Source: CAXXOK01 sp963666755 (lineage in GTDB: Bacteria; Bacillota; Clostridia; Christensenellales; Aristaeellaceae). From it: a stretch of DNA of 64,000 nucleotides. The notes below the pieces were generated by a model, which saw nothing but the letters and a program-made list of their open reading frames with translations, was not told the DNA's origin and did no database searches. The position numbers were made by a program, and so were the translations under genes. This document shows, piece by piece, positions 7,957 through 16,445 of this stretch (the stretch's first letter is position 1; every line of letters begins with the position of its first letter). The stretch is from positions 86,974 through 150,973 of the forward strand of contig CAXXGW010000005.1 of assembly GCA_963666755.2 (NCBI GenBank), written 5' to 3'.

Positions 7957-8301
7957 ATGGCACGCATTAAGGGAGCCGTGAACGCCCATAAGCGGCGTCG
8001 CAAAGTGCTCAAACTGGCCAAAGGTTATTTTGGCGCAAAATCCCGCCAGTATCGCGCCGCGAACGAGCAGGTGGCCCGCAGCCTGCGCTATGCCTACGAA
8101 GGCCGCAAAATGCGCAAGCGCGATTTCCGCCGCCTGTGGATTACCCGTATCAACGCAGCTGCGCGGCTCAGCAACATGAGCTACTCGGTGCTGATGAACG
8201 GGCTGAAGAAGCACAACATCACCATCAACCGCAAAATGCTGGCCGACATCGCCGTCAGCGATCCGGAGGCCTTCCGCAAGATCGTCGAGAGCGCACGGTG
8301 A
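7957..8301 (+). CDS. rplT: 50S ribosomal protein L20
   Basis: A 114-residue L20: MARIKGAVNAHKRRRKVLKLAKGYFG at the N-terminus, RKRDFRRLWITRINAAAR in the middle and a short acidic C-terminus. It binds 23S rRNA early in 50S assembly and is the known autoregulator of this operon in Bacillus and Escherichia coli, which makes the leader and infC-rpmI hairpins its likely targets. AAGGAGGA ribosome site. A strong terminator follows at 8336-8367. Confidence 0.97.
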   Translation: MARIKGAVNAHKRRRKVLKLAKGYFGAKSRQYRAANEQVARSLRYAYEGRKMRKRDFRRLWITRINAAARLSNMSYSVLMNGLKKHNITINRKMLADIAVSDPEAFRKIVESAR

Positions 8302-8335
8302 GGCGCACGGCGCAAAGCGGCGCACAGCACGCATA

Positions 8336-8367
8336 AAACCGGGGCACGTTGGCTGCTCCGGTTTTTT
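8336..8367 (+). terminator. Rho-independent terminator after rplT
   Basis: AAACCGGGGCA (8336-8346) pairs with TGCTCCGGTTT (8354-8364) with one G-U pair, and the stem is followed by further T residues. Confidence 0.9.
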
Positions 8368-8488
8368 CGTGCGCGCGGATGGAGGCGGGGCCGGGCTGCG
8401 AACGTTGCATCCGTAAGGATTGGTTGCGCTTTCGGAAAATGGGTTGACCGGCGGTGTGATTTCATGTGGTTGTTATTTGTAAAATGAA

Positions 8489-8516
8489 AAGCCGGAGTAT
8501 TCAAAGGCTCCGGCTT
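8489..8516 (-). terminator. Terminator downstream of the glycosyltransferase
   Basis: AAGCCGGAG (8489-8497) and CTCCGGCTT (8508-8516) form a 9-bp stem; on the minus strand it is followed by TTTTCATTTTAC. It lies about 185 nt beyond the stop of the minus-strand glycosyltransferase. The stretch 8368-8488 and 8517-8699 shows no gene. Confidence 0.65.
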
Positions 8517-8699
8517 GACGGCAAAGGAACAATCAGGTGCACTGGCGGCATGCACAGCCCGGCAGGCGAACACGCCTCGCTTGGGTCTGCGTTTGCTATG
8601 CAAAGGAAACCCTTGTGTTAGCAGCAGTGGGCGTGTCCGGCTTACCGGATTGGCGGTGCCGCAAGGCAGTCCTGTGCGTGCCCTGCTTTCGCTCCCCGC

Positions 8700-9959
8700 C
8701 TACGCATCGGCATTCGTGTTCGGAGCCGCTGGCTTTGGCTCGGGCGGGCAAAGCTCCTGATACAGGCCCACATAGCGGGCGAACTGGCGGCGCTTTTCAA
8801 ACCGGGCGGCCCGCTCGCGGCAGGCTTCCGGCGCGCAGGGGCTTGCGCAAAGCGCTGCGCACGCGGCGGAAACCGCGCGCAGATCGCCCTCCGGCACCAC
8901 CGCGCCGACGGCAGGGGTCACCAGCTCCGGCAGCGCGGTCGCATCGTAGCAAAGCACCTGCGTGCCGCAGGCCATGGCCTCCAAAAGCGTCATGCCCTGG
9001 GTTTCCTCATGGCTCAGGCTCAAACACAGGTCGGCGGCGGTATACAGGGCGCGCAGCTCACGCACGCTTTCGGTGCGGGGGATACCGATCATCTCCGGCG
9101 GCAGCGCGCGGCACTGGCCGGGGGTCAGCCCCAGCACAACCAGCGCCAGATCCTCCGGCAGGATGGCGGAAAGCGCAATCAGATCCTCCAGCCCCTTGCG
9201 CGCCTCCCAGACGCTGGCGACGCTGAGCAGCATCCGGCGGTCGGCCAGCGACTCCAGCCCATAGCGCGCGATCACATCGCGGATCAAGTCCGGCTCGTCG
9301 CAGGGGCGGAACTGCGTCAGGTCAATCCCGCTGGGGATCACGCGGATGGGCCGCTTGCCCAGAAAGGAGCGGCGCGCCTCCTCTCCCAGCCACAGGGAGG
9401 GGGTAACCAGTGTGAGGCTGGGCAGCTTTTCATACAGGAGGCGCTTCTGCCGCCAGTTGCGGGCACTCTGGTCCAGCAGCAGGCTGCGGGGGTAGGCGTC
9501 GCGCTGCGGGCAATGGCCGCAGCCCTTGCGCCAGCGGGCACACCCGCACACGGAATAGTAGGCGCAATGGCCGGTAAAGGGCCAGCAATCGTGCAGCGTC
9601 CACACCACGGGCACGTGCGTGCGCGCCAGCCACGCGAACAGCGTGGGCAAATGCAGGTAGTAGCCGTGCAGGTTGTGCAGGTGCACCACATCGGGCCTGT
9701 ACAGCGCAAGCTGGCGCACCAGCCTGCGCGTAGCCCTGCGGCTGAAAAAGCCCACACGGTCGGTCAGCCGTGCGCCCAGCGCGTGCAGCCAGCGGTCTGC
9801 CGTGCCGCCGATGCGGTAGCTGGGTACGCCCTGCGGCGGATACCCCCGCGAATAGCAGACCAGCCCCCGGTGCCCCAGCTCCGTAAGCACTTCGCAGATG
9901 CCCACGGCAATGCGCCCTGTGCTCAGCCCCGACGTGACGTTAATGTGCGCGACGCGCAT
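8700..9959 (-). CDS. Family 4 glycosyltransferase (WcaC-like)
   Basis: A 419-residue GT-B fold glycosyltransferase. The N-domain has MRVAHINVTSGLSTGRIA and VVHLHNLHGYYLH; a cysteine-rich insert (GHCAYYSVCGCARWRKGCGHCPQ region, about residues 131-153) is typical of the colanic-acid WcaC-like branch and may bind metal. The donor-binding C-domain shows SVASVWEARKGLEDLI and the E-x7-E nucleotide-sugar motif in SHEETQGMTLLEAMACG. It probably transfers a hexose in surface polysaccharide or glycan synthesis at the inner membrane face. GGGAGG ribosome site upstream of ATG 9959. It is a lone gene here with no polysaccharide cluster around it. Confidence 0.85.
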   Translation of the reverse strand: MRVAHINVTSGLSTGRIAVGICEVLTELGHRGLVCYSRGYPPQGVPSYRIGGTADRWLHALGARLTDRVGFFSRRATRRLVRQLALYRPDVVHLHNLHGYYLHLPTLFAWLARTHVPVVWTLHDCWPFTGHCAYYSVCGCARWRKGCGHCPQRDAYPRSLLLDQSARNWRQKRLLYEKLPSLTLVTPSLWLGEEARRSFLGKRPIRVIPSGIDLTQFRPCDEPDLIRDVIARYGLESLADRRMLLSVASVWEARKGLEDLIALSAILPEDLALVVLGLTPGQCRALPPEMIGIPRTESVRELRALYTAADLCLSLSHEETQGMTLLEAMACGTQVLCYDATALPELVTPAVGAVVPEGDLRAVSAACAALCASPCAPEACRERAARFEKRRQFARYVGLYQELCPPEPKPAAPNTNADA

Positions 9960-10007
9960 AGGCTATGCCCTCCCTGCCTGCCCGGAGCGGCGGCGCCGCA
10001 ACCGGGA

Positions 10008-10036
10008 AGCCCGCAGGCGACGTTCGCCTGCGGGCT
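10008..10036 (-). terminator. Perfect hairpin after rubrerythrin
   Basis: AGCCCGCAGGCGA (10008-10020) and TCGCCTGCGGGCT (10024-10036) form a perfect 13-bp stem with a 3-nt loop, 41 nt past the rubrerythrin stop. The T tract is short, so it may terminate weakly or act as a 3' stability hairpin. Confidence 0.6.
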
Positions 10037-10076
10037 GTGCGGTTTATGCTGTGGGGCGGCCGCGCCGCCGGAGGGG

Positions 10077-10619
10077 TCAGTAGTTCTCGGAGCGCAGCTC
10101 GAAGAACGCCTTGGGGTGCTTGCACACGGGGCAGAGCTCCGGCGCCTTTTTGCCGATCACGATATGGCCGCAGTTGCTGCAAATCCACACCTGATCGCCC
10201 TCGCGGCTGAATACCAGACCCTCTTTGATGTTGCTGAGCAGCTTGCGGTAGCGCTCCTCATGGGTTTTCTCGATCTTGGCCACGCGGCTGAACAGCTCGG
10301 CAATCTGGTCGAACCCTTCGGCTTTGGCTTCTTCGGACATGCGCACGTACATGTCGGTCCACTCGTAATTCTCACCCTCGGCGGCGTCCAGCAGGTTTTC
10401 CTCGGTGCCGGCCACTTCGCCGCCGTGCAGGAGCTTAAACCAGATTTTGGCATGCTCCTTCTCGTTGTTGGCGGTTTCCTCAAAGAGGTTGGCAATCTGC
10501 ACATAGCCGTCCTTGCGGGCTTTGGAGGCGTAGTAAGTGTACTTGTTGCGCGCCATGCTTTCCCCGGCGAACGCTGCCTGCAGGTTGGCCTCGGTCTTGG
10601 TGCCTTTGAGTTCCTTCAT
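10077..10619 (-). CDS. rbr: Rubrerythrin
   Basis: A 180-residue rubrerythrin with a ferritin-like four-helix domain followed by a rubredoxin domain. Diiron ligands are seen in AAFAGESMARNKY (E20), NEKEHAK (E53, H56) and KIEKTHEERY (about E117, H120); the Fe(Cys)4 site is CSNCG (C147, C150) and CPVCK (C163, C166). It reduces hydrogen peroxide to water in the cytoplasm of anaerobes, using electrons from rubredoxin or NADH-dependent partners. No partner gene is adjacent. GGAGGGACCGGG precedes the ATG and a promoter lies at 10733-10761. Confidence 0.95.
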   Translation of the reverse strand: MKELKGTKTEANLQAAFAGESMARNKYTYYASKARKDGYVQIANLFEETANNEKEHAKIWFKLLHGGEVAGTEENLLDAAEGENYEWTDMYVRMSEEAKAEGFDQIAELFSRVAKIEKTHEERYRKLLSNIKEGLVFSREGDQVWICSNCGHIVIGKKAPELCPVCKHPKAFFELRSENY

Positions 10620-10732
10620 CCCGGTCCCTCCTTCGGTGATGCAAAGCCGCGCCCCACGGTTGGGGGCGGCATACTTCCGGCCCGCGTACGCAATGGCGCG
10701 CGGGGGCCTGTCCGTTGTTCTCTGACAAGATG

Positions 10733-10761
10733 ATTATACCAGAAAACCGGGCGGTTGAAAA
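10733..10761 (-). promoter_or_regulatory. Promoter of rubrerythrin
   Basis: Minus strand TTTTCA (10761-10756), 17-nt spacer, TATAAT (10738-10733). The -10 is perfect and the -35 weak. The leader is about 110 nt and GC-rich. Confidence 0.55.
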
Positions 10762-10777
10762 CGCTTTTCGCGCCGGG

Positions 10778-11791
10778 TTACAGCCAGCTGGCCCCAAACC
10801 CGAACACGCACCAGTGGTCGGTCTGCAGGGCGTACTGCACCAGCGGGTCGGTCTGCTCCACTTTGGGGACTACGCTCATGTTTTCCTGCAGGCGCTTGCC
10901 TTTTTCCACACCCACGGTGTGGTTGTCAAGGTTGCTGTCATACAGGTAGCAGTAGCTTTTGACGGTGTTGCTCATGTTGCCCTCGACGGTGGTCACGCGG
11001 TACAGGCCCGCGCCCAGCGCTTCCGCGCCGACCACGATGCCGATGTGCGTGGTGCGGTAGCTGTTGCTCAGATCACCGTACAGCACCACATAGCCCACGC
11101 GCGGCTCGCCCGTAAAGCGGCCGAGCTTCTGGAAGCCGTCGTACTGGTTGCCGACCTGCCCCTCGCGGAAATACAGCACCTGATCCGCCGCGGCTTCGGT
11201 TACGGCGGTTTCGTCAATGGGGTTATTGCCGCTGGCATTGGCGCACCAGATGGTAAACACCGAGCACCAGCCGACTTCCTTGCGCTTGCCATAGTACCAT
11301 TTGGCGTACTGGTTGTACTTGGGCAGCCGGGCGCGCGCCGTCTGGGTAAATTCCCGCTGGGCCACGTAGGCAAAGTTGCGGGCGGCCAGAGGGATGGCGT
11401 CGTCGGTTACGATCACGGTCAGCGTTTGCGTGCCCGCGTCGGTCTGGCAGGCGACCTCGGCGGTGCCGGGGGTCAGGGCGGTCAGCAGGCCGTCCGCGTC
11501 GGCGCGCACCACGGCGGGGTCGCTGGAGGTCACAGCGCCTTGCACTGCCGGGGCGGCGGTGGTTTCCAGCTGATCGTAGGGTACAACCGTACTGCGCAGG
11601 GCGGGATGGTAAAGCGAATCGCCGGGGTGCAGGGCCAGCGTTCCGGCCTCCAGCGCGGCGGCGGCCGGGGTTTTAAGCGCGGCGGCCGCCTCGGCAAACA
11701 GCGCATCCTGATTTTCGGCAAAGGCCATGCCAGCCCCCAGGGTGAGCATCGCGGTCAGCAGCGCGCAACCGGCGCGGCGGATCCATCGCAT
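10778..11791 (-). CDS. Secreted CHAP-domain protein with a Big2-like domain
   Basis: 337 residues starting at ATG 11791, where TTGAAGGAG is the ribosome site; the longer in-frame start at 11911 has none. Residues 1-25 are a signal peptide (MRWIRRAGCALLTAMLTLGA then AFA-EN). Residues 60-130 look like a Big2/Ig-like domain (SSDPAVVRADADGLLTALTPGTAEV). The C-terminal half is a CHAP amidase fold: Cys176 in GWCSVF, His249 in THIGIVVG, and TVEGN near 268-272 for the third polar residue. It is predicted to cleave peptidoglycan peptides or act on small amides outside the cell. Diverges from queH. Confidence 0.75.
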   Translation of the reverse strand: MRWIRRAGCALLTAMLTLGAGMAFAENQDALFAEAAAALKTPAAAALEAGTLALHPGDSLYHPALRSTVVPYDQLETTAAPAVQGAVTSSDPAVVRADADGLLTALTPGTAEVACQTDAGTQTLTVIVTDDAIPLAARNFAYVAQREFTQTARARLPKYNQYAKWYYGKRKEVGWCSVFTIWCANASGNNPIDETAVTEAAADQVLYFREGQVGNQYDGFQKLGRFTGEPRVGYVVLYGDLSNSYRTTHIGIVVGAEALGAGLYRVTTVEGNMSNTVKSYCYLYDSNLDNHTVGVEKGKRLQENMSVVPKVEQTDPLVQYALQTDHWCVFGFGASWL

Positions 11792-11861
11792 AAGCGTCAA
11801 CTCCTTCAAATTACGGCCAGTATACCACACTCCGGCGCGGTTGGGAACACCGCCGCGGGGC

Positions 11862-11889
11862 TTGCCTTGCGCGGCGGCTGTGGTACAAT
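11862..11889 (+). promoter_or_regulatory. Promoter of queH
   Basis: TTGCCT (11862-11867), 16-nt spacer, TACAAT (11884-11889); the ATG at 11910 is only about 15 nt from the expected transcription start. A minus-strand -10 (TATACT, 11824-11819) for the divergent CHAP gene lies close by. Confidence 0.5.
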
Positions 11890-11909
11890 GGCACGGGAGG
11901 GGAACCGCC

Positions 11910-12608
11910 ATGAAACTGCTGTTGCATATCTGCTGCGCGCCCTGCTCCGTCGCCTGCGTGCAAAGCCTGCGCGCCGAGGGGCTGGAGCCGACGGGCTACT
12001 GGTTTAACCCCAACATCCACCCCATCGGGGAATATCGCCTGCGCCGGGATACGCTTGTGGCCTACGCCGCGCAGATCGGCCTGCCGCTGCTTTTGCAGGA
12101 TGAGTATGCCCTGCGGCCTTTTTTGGCAAGCGTCGCGGGCGAGCCTGCCGCGCGCTGCGACGTATGCTACGCCGCGCGTATGCGCCAGACCGCGCGCTAC
12201 GCGGCGGAACACGGGTTCACGCATTTTACCAGCACGCTGTTCATCAGCCCCTACCAGCGGCACGAGCGCCTGCGCGCCGCAGCCGAGCAGGCGGCGGCGG
12301 AGTTTGGCGTACAGTTTCTGTACCGTGATTTCCGCCCGCTGTTCCGCGATGGGCAGGAGCAGGCGGCGGCGCTGGGGCTGTACCGGCAAAAATACTGCGG
12401 CTGTATTTACAGCGACGAAGAGCGCCACGTGCGCGCCTATCGGCATAAGCCGGGCGCGCCCGCAGCGCTCCAGACCGAGGAAGAGGCCGCCGCCCTGCGC
12501 GCGCAGGCCGCGCCCACGTTGCAGGCGGCTGGGCAGCGCTTTGAGGCGCAACGGCTGGCATGGCTCACGGCCCGGCCCGGCGGCAAAACGCCGCCCGATG
12601 TTACCTGA
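11910..12608 (+). CDS. queH: Epoxyqueuosine reductase QueH
   Basis: 232 residues. QueH carries out the last step of queuosine synthesis, reducing epoxyqueuosine in tRNA. The family cysteines are present: HICCAPCS at the start, RCDVCYAARM in the middle and KYCGCIYSDEER later; FNPNIHP, STLFISPYQ and the RDFRP segment also match. ATG 11910 has GGGAGGGG upstream and begins exactly at the conserved MKLLLHICC. After YCGCIYSDEER the protein carries about 65 further residues, Ala/Gln-rich (KPGAPAALQTEEEAAALRAQ), encoded by the first copy of a 170-bp tandem repeat, so the C-terminus is unusual. Confidence 0.9.
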   Translation: MKLLLHICCAPCSVACVQSLRAEGLEPTGYWFNPNIHPIGEYRLRRDTLVAYAAQIGLPLLLQDEYALRPFLASVAGEPAARCDVCYAARMRQTARYAAEHGFTHFTSTLFISPYQRHERLRAAAEQAAAEFGVQFLYRDFRPLFRDGQEQAAALGLYRQKYCGCIYSDEERHVRAYRHKPGAPAALQTEEEAAALRAQAAPTLQAAGQRFEAQRLAWLTARPGGKTPPDVT

Positions 12609-12945
12609 CCCGGCAAAAGCCGGGCGCGCCCGCAGCGCTCCAAACCGAGGTGGAAGCCGCCGCCCTGCGCGCGCAGGCCGCGCCCGCATTGCAGGCAGCC
12701 GGGCAGCGCTTTGAGGCGCAGCGGCTGTCGTGGCTCGCGGCCCGGCCCGGCGGTAAAACGCCGCCTGATGTTACCTGACCCGGTTAAAGCCGGGCGCGCC
12801 CGCAGCGCTCCAAACCGAGGAAGAAGTCGCCGCCCTGCGCGCGCAGGCCGCGCCCACGTTGCAGGCGGCTGGGCAGCGCTTTGAGGCGCAACGGCTGGCA
12901 TGGCTCACGGCCCGGCCCGGCGGCAAAACGCCGCCCGATGTTACT
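12447..12945. repeat. queH: 170-bp tandem repeat from the queH 3' end
   Basis: Three copies start at 12447, 12617 and 12787 (the last one partial). Copy 1 encodes the last 54 residues of QueH and its TGA; copies 2 and 3 lie after the stop and, because 170 is not a multiple of three, fall in other frames. Differences between copies are few, so the duplication looks recent. Copy 3 overlaps the stop codon of the convergent membrane-protein gene at 12941. Confidence 0.85.
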
Positions 12946-13459
12946 TAACGCCGAAGGCCGTGGTGGCCAGCCGGTAAAACAGCAGCGCCACCCACGCGTA
13001 TAAACAGAGGAACTTGGCGGAGGTTGCGACCCCCGCCAGTTTTGCTTTCCCGTTGCTGCGGGCAGGGTACGCCTTGAGCAGGGAGAGCATGAGCGTGTTC
13101 TCGACCAAATCCAGCGCGGCGCGCGCGCAGGCCAGCGCCGCCATCCACGGCAGCAGGGGCGATTGCGCGCCCATCACGTTCAGCCCCACCAGCAGCATCA
13201 CGCCCAGAAAGCTGGCGATAAACCCGTAATCCAGCAGCCAGTAGCGGCGCATGCGCGGCCGCCCTTCTTCGCCCGCCTGCTCCATGGCGGCGTAGAGCAC
13301 CTCCGGCGTGTAGTGGAAGCGCATATCCGGCATCTGAAATTCGCGGCCGTCCGCCGTGGGGATGCGGCGTGGGCTCTTGGCGCGGGACTCCATCAGAAAA
13401 TAAAACAGGGCCATGCTCGCGGCGCAGACCAGCGTCGCCGCGGCGTCAAACCAGTTCAT
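12941..13459 (-). CDS. Membrane protein of unknown function
   Basis: 172 residues with four likely membrane spans (about residues 5-23, 80-97, 102-120 and 145-165), separated by a soluble stretch, MRFHYTPEVLYAAMEQAGEEG, that is likely cytoplasmic. I do not recognise the family. AAAGGAGGTC precedes the ATG at 13459. It shares a strand with the kinase-like gene 58 nt upstream and may be cotranscribed, though a GGGG/CCCC-type hairpin sits between them. It converges on the queH repeat region. Confidence 0.65.
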   Translation of the reverse strand: MNWFDAAATLVCAASMALFYFLMESRAKSPRRIPTADGREFQMPDMRFHYTPEVLYAAMEQAGEEGRPRMRRYWLLDYGFIASFLGVMLLVGLNVMGAQSPLLPWMAALACARAALDLVENTLMLSLLKAYPARSNGKAKLAGVATSAKFLCLYAWVALLFYRLATTAFGVK

Positions 13460-13517
13460 GGGAAAGACCTCCTTTGTTAGGTGGTAACCGCCTTGCCCAC
13501 CCCTGTGTGGGGATGGG

Positions 13518-14345
13518 TCAGTCGCGCCGCACGCCGATGCGCGTGCAGGGCGCGCGCCCGTCCAGCAGCGCGGCGATGTGGTGCCGCGCGTGCCCGATGA
13601 TCACGTGGCTGCCGTTTTCGGCGGCGCGCAAGGCATACTGCAGCTTGGCGCGCGCGCCGTTGGCGCCCGCGCGGCTGGCGCCCTCGCAGTGCTGCATGAG
13701 CGCCTCTACGGCGTTGCGCAGGCTGTCCAAATCCGGGTAGAGCACCTCGCGCACCAGCGTGTCGGGGTCGTTGCGATCCAGATAGATACCCTCGGTGCTG
13801 GTGAGCAAAATCAGTGTTTTTGCCCCCACCAGCGAGGCGATCACGGCGGCGGTTTCGTCGTTATCGACGCACTCCACCACGGGGCCGCCGCCCAGGCGGC
13901 GGCTGGCAAGCTCCATTTTGCGGTTCTCCTCGTCGCTTACGGGGTCGTTGTAGTTGATGATGGGGATGCACCCCTGCTGGGCGGCGCGCAGCAGCAACCG
14001 GCGGATGTGGTCGCGCTTGGCATCGTCGTTAAAGTGCGTATGCTCCACCAGCACCTGCCGCACGCCAAACTCCGGGTGCACAAAGCGGCGATAGGTATCC
14101 ATCAGGATAATCTGCCCCTGCGCGGCGTAGTCGGTTTTATCCTGCTCGGGGTCGCCCATCAGCTCAAAGCCGGTGCGGTGCAGGTAATCCAGACGGCCGA
14201 TTTCGGTCGCGCCGCTGGTAACCAGCGCCATGCCGGGGCGCAGATCGTCCCCCAGGCGCTGGAAGATGTTATGGTCGATGGCGCCGTCCTCCCGCTGGAT
14301 CAGGGCCATGCTGCCGATCTTGATGACCAGATCAATCGACTTCAA
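13518..14345 (-). CDS. Glutamate-5-kinase-like amino acid kinase (no PUA domain)
   Basis: 275 residues of the amino acid kinase fold. LVIKIGSMAL is the phosphate loop, ALVTSGATEIGR and VRQVLVEHTHF are substrate-side blocks, IINYNDPVSDEEN and ECVDNDETAAVIASLVGAKTLILLTSTEGIY match the ProB blocks IVNENDTV and GDNDxLSA, and GANGARAKLQYALRAAENG matches the ATP-site TKLxAA helix. The C-terminal PUA domain of classical ProB is absent. Start is TTG at 14345 with AAAAGGGGGAA upstream, overlapping the end of the MATE gene by 14 bp, which implies translational coupling. The acceptor could be glutamate or another acid; no proA is adjacent. Confidence 0.75.
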   Translation of the reverse strand: MKSIDLVIKIGSMALIQREDGAIDHNIFQRLGDDLRPGMALVTSGATEIGRLDYLHRTGFELMGDPEQDKTDYAAQGQIILMDTYRRFVHPEFGVRQVLVEHTHFNDDAKRDHIRRLLLRAAQQGCIPIINYNDPVSDEENRKMELASRRLGGGPVVECVDNDETAAVIASLVGAKTLILLTSTEGIYLDRNDPDTLVREVLYPDLDSLRNAVEALMQHCEGASRAGANGARAKLQYALRAAENGSHVIIGHARHHIAALLDGRAPCTRIGVRRD

Positions 14346-15756
14346 GAACAGGTTCCCCCTTTTGCGCCGTCAGGTTGTTGATCCATTTGCGCCCGACCAG
14401 GTGCGGGATGCCGATGGCCACCTTGACGATTTCCTCCACAAAGGTGCACAGGTACACGATTTCCACCGGCCAGTGGAACACGAAGGTCGCCAGCGCGCAC
14501 AGCGGCACGCCGATGGTCCACATGGTGCCCACATCCAGCAGGAGGCTGAAAAGCGTATCGCCGCCGCTGCGCAGCACCCCCACGACGTTGATGCAGTTGA
14601 ACGCGCGAAACCACATCGTCGCCGCGCCAAACAGCAGGATCACCCGGGCCTTGTCGATCACCTCCGGCGAAAGCCCGCCGTAAAGCGACAGCACGGGGTT
14701 GCGGATCAGCACCAGCACCCCGCCCAGCACCAGCCCCATCAGCATCGCGCCGGCAATCATCCGTTTGGCGTAGAGGTAGGCTTCCTCCCTGCGGTTGGCA
14801 CCGAGGGTTTTGCCCACGATGATAGCCGTGGCGTGCATCATGCCGAAGATGATCACCCACACCAGACTGTCGATGGTGGAGCAGATGCCCGTGGCAGCCA
14901 CCGCCACATCGCCCATGCGGCCGTAGTAAACGCCGTACATGGTGGTGCCCAGCGCCCACAGCCCTTCGTTAAAGATCACAGGGGTTACGGTTTTGGCGTA
15001 GCGGGCGATAAACGCCCTGTCGGCGCAGCGCATCTGCCGGAAGGTTGCGCCCGCGGGCAGGCGCAGGCCGTAGGCGAAGGCGAGGTTAACCGCCAGCTGC
15101 ACGGCGGAGGCGATGTTGGTAGCGACCGCCGCGCCGTATACCCCCATCGCGGGGAAGCCGAAATGCCCGTAGATGAGCGCGTAGTTGAGCAGCGTGTTGG
15201 TGCCGATGCTGGCTACGCCCGCGATCAGCGGCAGGTGCGTCTTTTCCCCGGCCTTGAGGCACATGGAATAGACGGCGCTGATCCCCAGCAGCACATAGCT
15301 GGGGGCCACCGTGGTCAGGTAGGTCACGGCGATGGTGCGGCTTTCGCCCTCCGGCAGGAACGCGGCGCTGATCTGCCCGGGAAACGCGTACGCTGCCGCC
15401 GTGAACAGAACGGATAAAACCCCTACCGTGAACAGCGAAATGCCCATGGAGCGGCGCATGCCGGGAATATCCTGCGCGCCCCAGTACTGGCTCATGAAGA
15501 TGGCGCCGCCGGACGCTGTGCCAAAGCTGAACAACTGGTACAGAAAGCTGAAGCGGTTGGCTTGCGTTACCGCCGCGTAGGACGCGTCGCCCAGACCGGA
15601 TACCATCAGGCTGTCGATGATGTGCAGCGAGGCGCCGACCAGCTCCTGCAGGATGATGGGCAGCGCCACCGCGGCCACCCAGCGGGTAAAAGCGGAATCC
15701 CAATGATAACAGGAACGCAGAAACGCGCCCAGGCGCGCAAAGGGGGAAGTTGTCAT
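14332..15756 (-). CDS. MATE-family efflux transporter
   Basis: 474 residues and about 12 membrane spans. The N-terminal half has LPIILQELVGASLHIIDSLMVSGLGDASYAAV, the classical MATE span-1/loop segment, and FSFLYQLFSFGTASGGAIFMSQYWGA; the C-terminal half repeats this as NEGLWALGTTMYGVYYGRMGDVAVAA. MATE proteins export cationic drugs or metabolites using sodium or proton gradients. The start at 15756 (MTTSPFARLG) has GGAGGC upstream and is preferred to an in-frame ATG 24 codons earlier. Overlap with the downstream kinase-like gene suggests cotranscription. Confidence 0.9.
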   Translation of the reverse strand: MTTSPFARLGAFLRSCYHWDSAFTRWVAAVALPIILQELVGASLHIIDSLMVSGLGDASYAAVTQANRFSFLYQLFSFGTASGGAIFMSQYWGAQDIPGMRRSMGISLFTVGVLSVLFTAAAYAFPGQISAAFLPEGESRTIAVTYLTTVAPSYVLLGISAVYSMCLKAGEKTHLPLIAGVASIGTNTLLNYALIYGHFGFPAMGVYGAAVATNIASAVQLAVNLAFAYGLRLPAGATFRQMRCADRAFIARYAKTVTPVIFNEGLWALGTTMYGVYYGRMGDVAVAATGICSTIDSLVWVIIFGMMHATAIIVGKTLGANRREEAYLYAKRMIAGAMLMGLVLGGVLVLIRNPVLSLYGGLSPEVIDKARVILLFGAATMWFRAFNCINVVGVLRSGGDTLFSLLLDVGTMWTIGVPLCALATFVFHWPVEIVYLCTFVEEIVKVAIGIPHLVGRKWINNLTAQKGEPVLEVD

Positions 15757-15905
15757 GGTTTGCTTTGCCTCCAACAAGCCTGCCTCAGGCAGGGTCGCGG
15801 AGCCGCCATCCGGCGCGCGGGGGTGCAAAGCATCCCAGGGGGGCTAAGCCCGCGCGACGGCGCCCGACCGGCCGCGGCGGCCCCTGTCGGGGGCGGGCGC
15901 GGCGC

Positions 15906-16373
15906 TCAGGCCCATCGGCCCGTTGGTCGGCTCCGTAAGTTCAGTTGCAATCGGAAAGGAAGGTTCGTTACCGCGATCGGCCCGGACGGCATGCGTCGGG
16001 CGGACGGCAGAAGGCCTGCGTGCGCTGGGGGCGGGCAAAGGCCCGTGCCGTAAAGCGTGTGGTTGATCCGCTGTCGGCGCAGTGCCGACGTCGCCAGGTC
16101 GCCAACCTGGTGAACGGATGCCCGCAGACCGGTGGCAGAGGCTTCGGGGGCGACGTCGCGCGCCGTAAAGGGCGCGAAAGTCACGGCCGACCGAGGCGTG
16201 CCGAGCAGGGCGCTGGGAAGAAAGACGCCCGGGCGCGGCGGATTGAACAAAAGAACTCCGCACACCGGGGGCGCGACAGGCGGCAGCAGGAATCCGTTTG
16301 CTGCGGCTCGCGCGCGGCTTGCCGCGTTGATACGCGGCAGAGGGGGCTGTTCGGTTTGCACACGGCTTCGCAT
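15906..16373 (-). CDS. Possible Arg/Pro/Ala-rich small protein
   Basis: A 155-codon frame from ATG 16373 with an excellent ribosome site (AAAGGAGGGATCCTG) and a promoter at 16446-16475 on the same strand. The protein is rich in Arg, Pro and Ala, has no recognised motif, signal peptide or membrane span, and codon use is less biased than in neighbouring genes. In GC-rich DNA such long frames arise by chance, so the expression signals are the main support. A structured RNA transcribed from the same promoter is an equal possibility. Confidence 0.35.
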   Translation of the reverse strand: MRSRVQTEQPPLPRINAASRARAAANGFLLPPVAPPVCGVLLFNPPRPGVFLPSALLGTPRSAVTFAPFTARDVAPEASATGLRASVHQVGDLATSALRRQRINHTLYGTGLCPPPAHAGLLPSARRMPSGPIAVTNLPFRLQLNLRSRPTGRWA

Positions 16374-16445
16374 CAGGATCCCTCCTTTCCGTCCAAACAT
16401 TTTAAATCAGGGTCGGCCGGCCTGCGGCCGAACCGACGTAACAGA

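Noticed and set aside
12560..12778. Plus-strand frame resembling the QueH tail
   Set aside because: It is copy 2 of the DNA repeat in a shifted frame with no start signal; a duplication by-product.
15757..16380. Possible RNase P RNA or tmRNA before the rRNA operon
   Set aside because: I looked for the conserved RNase P core words and a tRNA-like CCA end on both strands and found neither.
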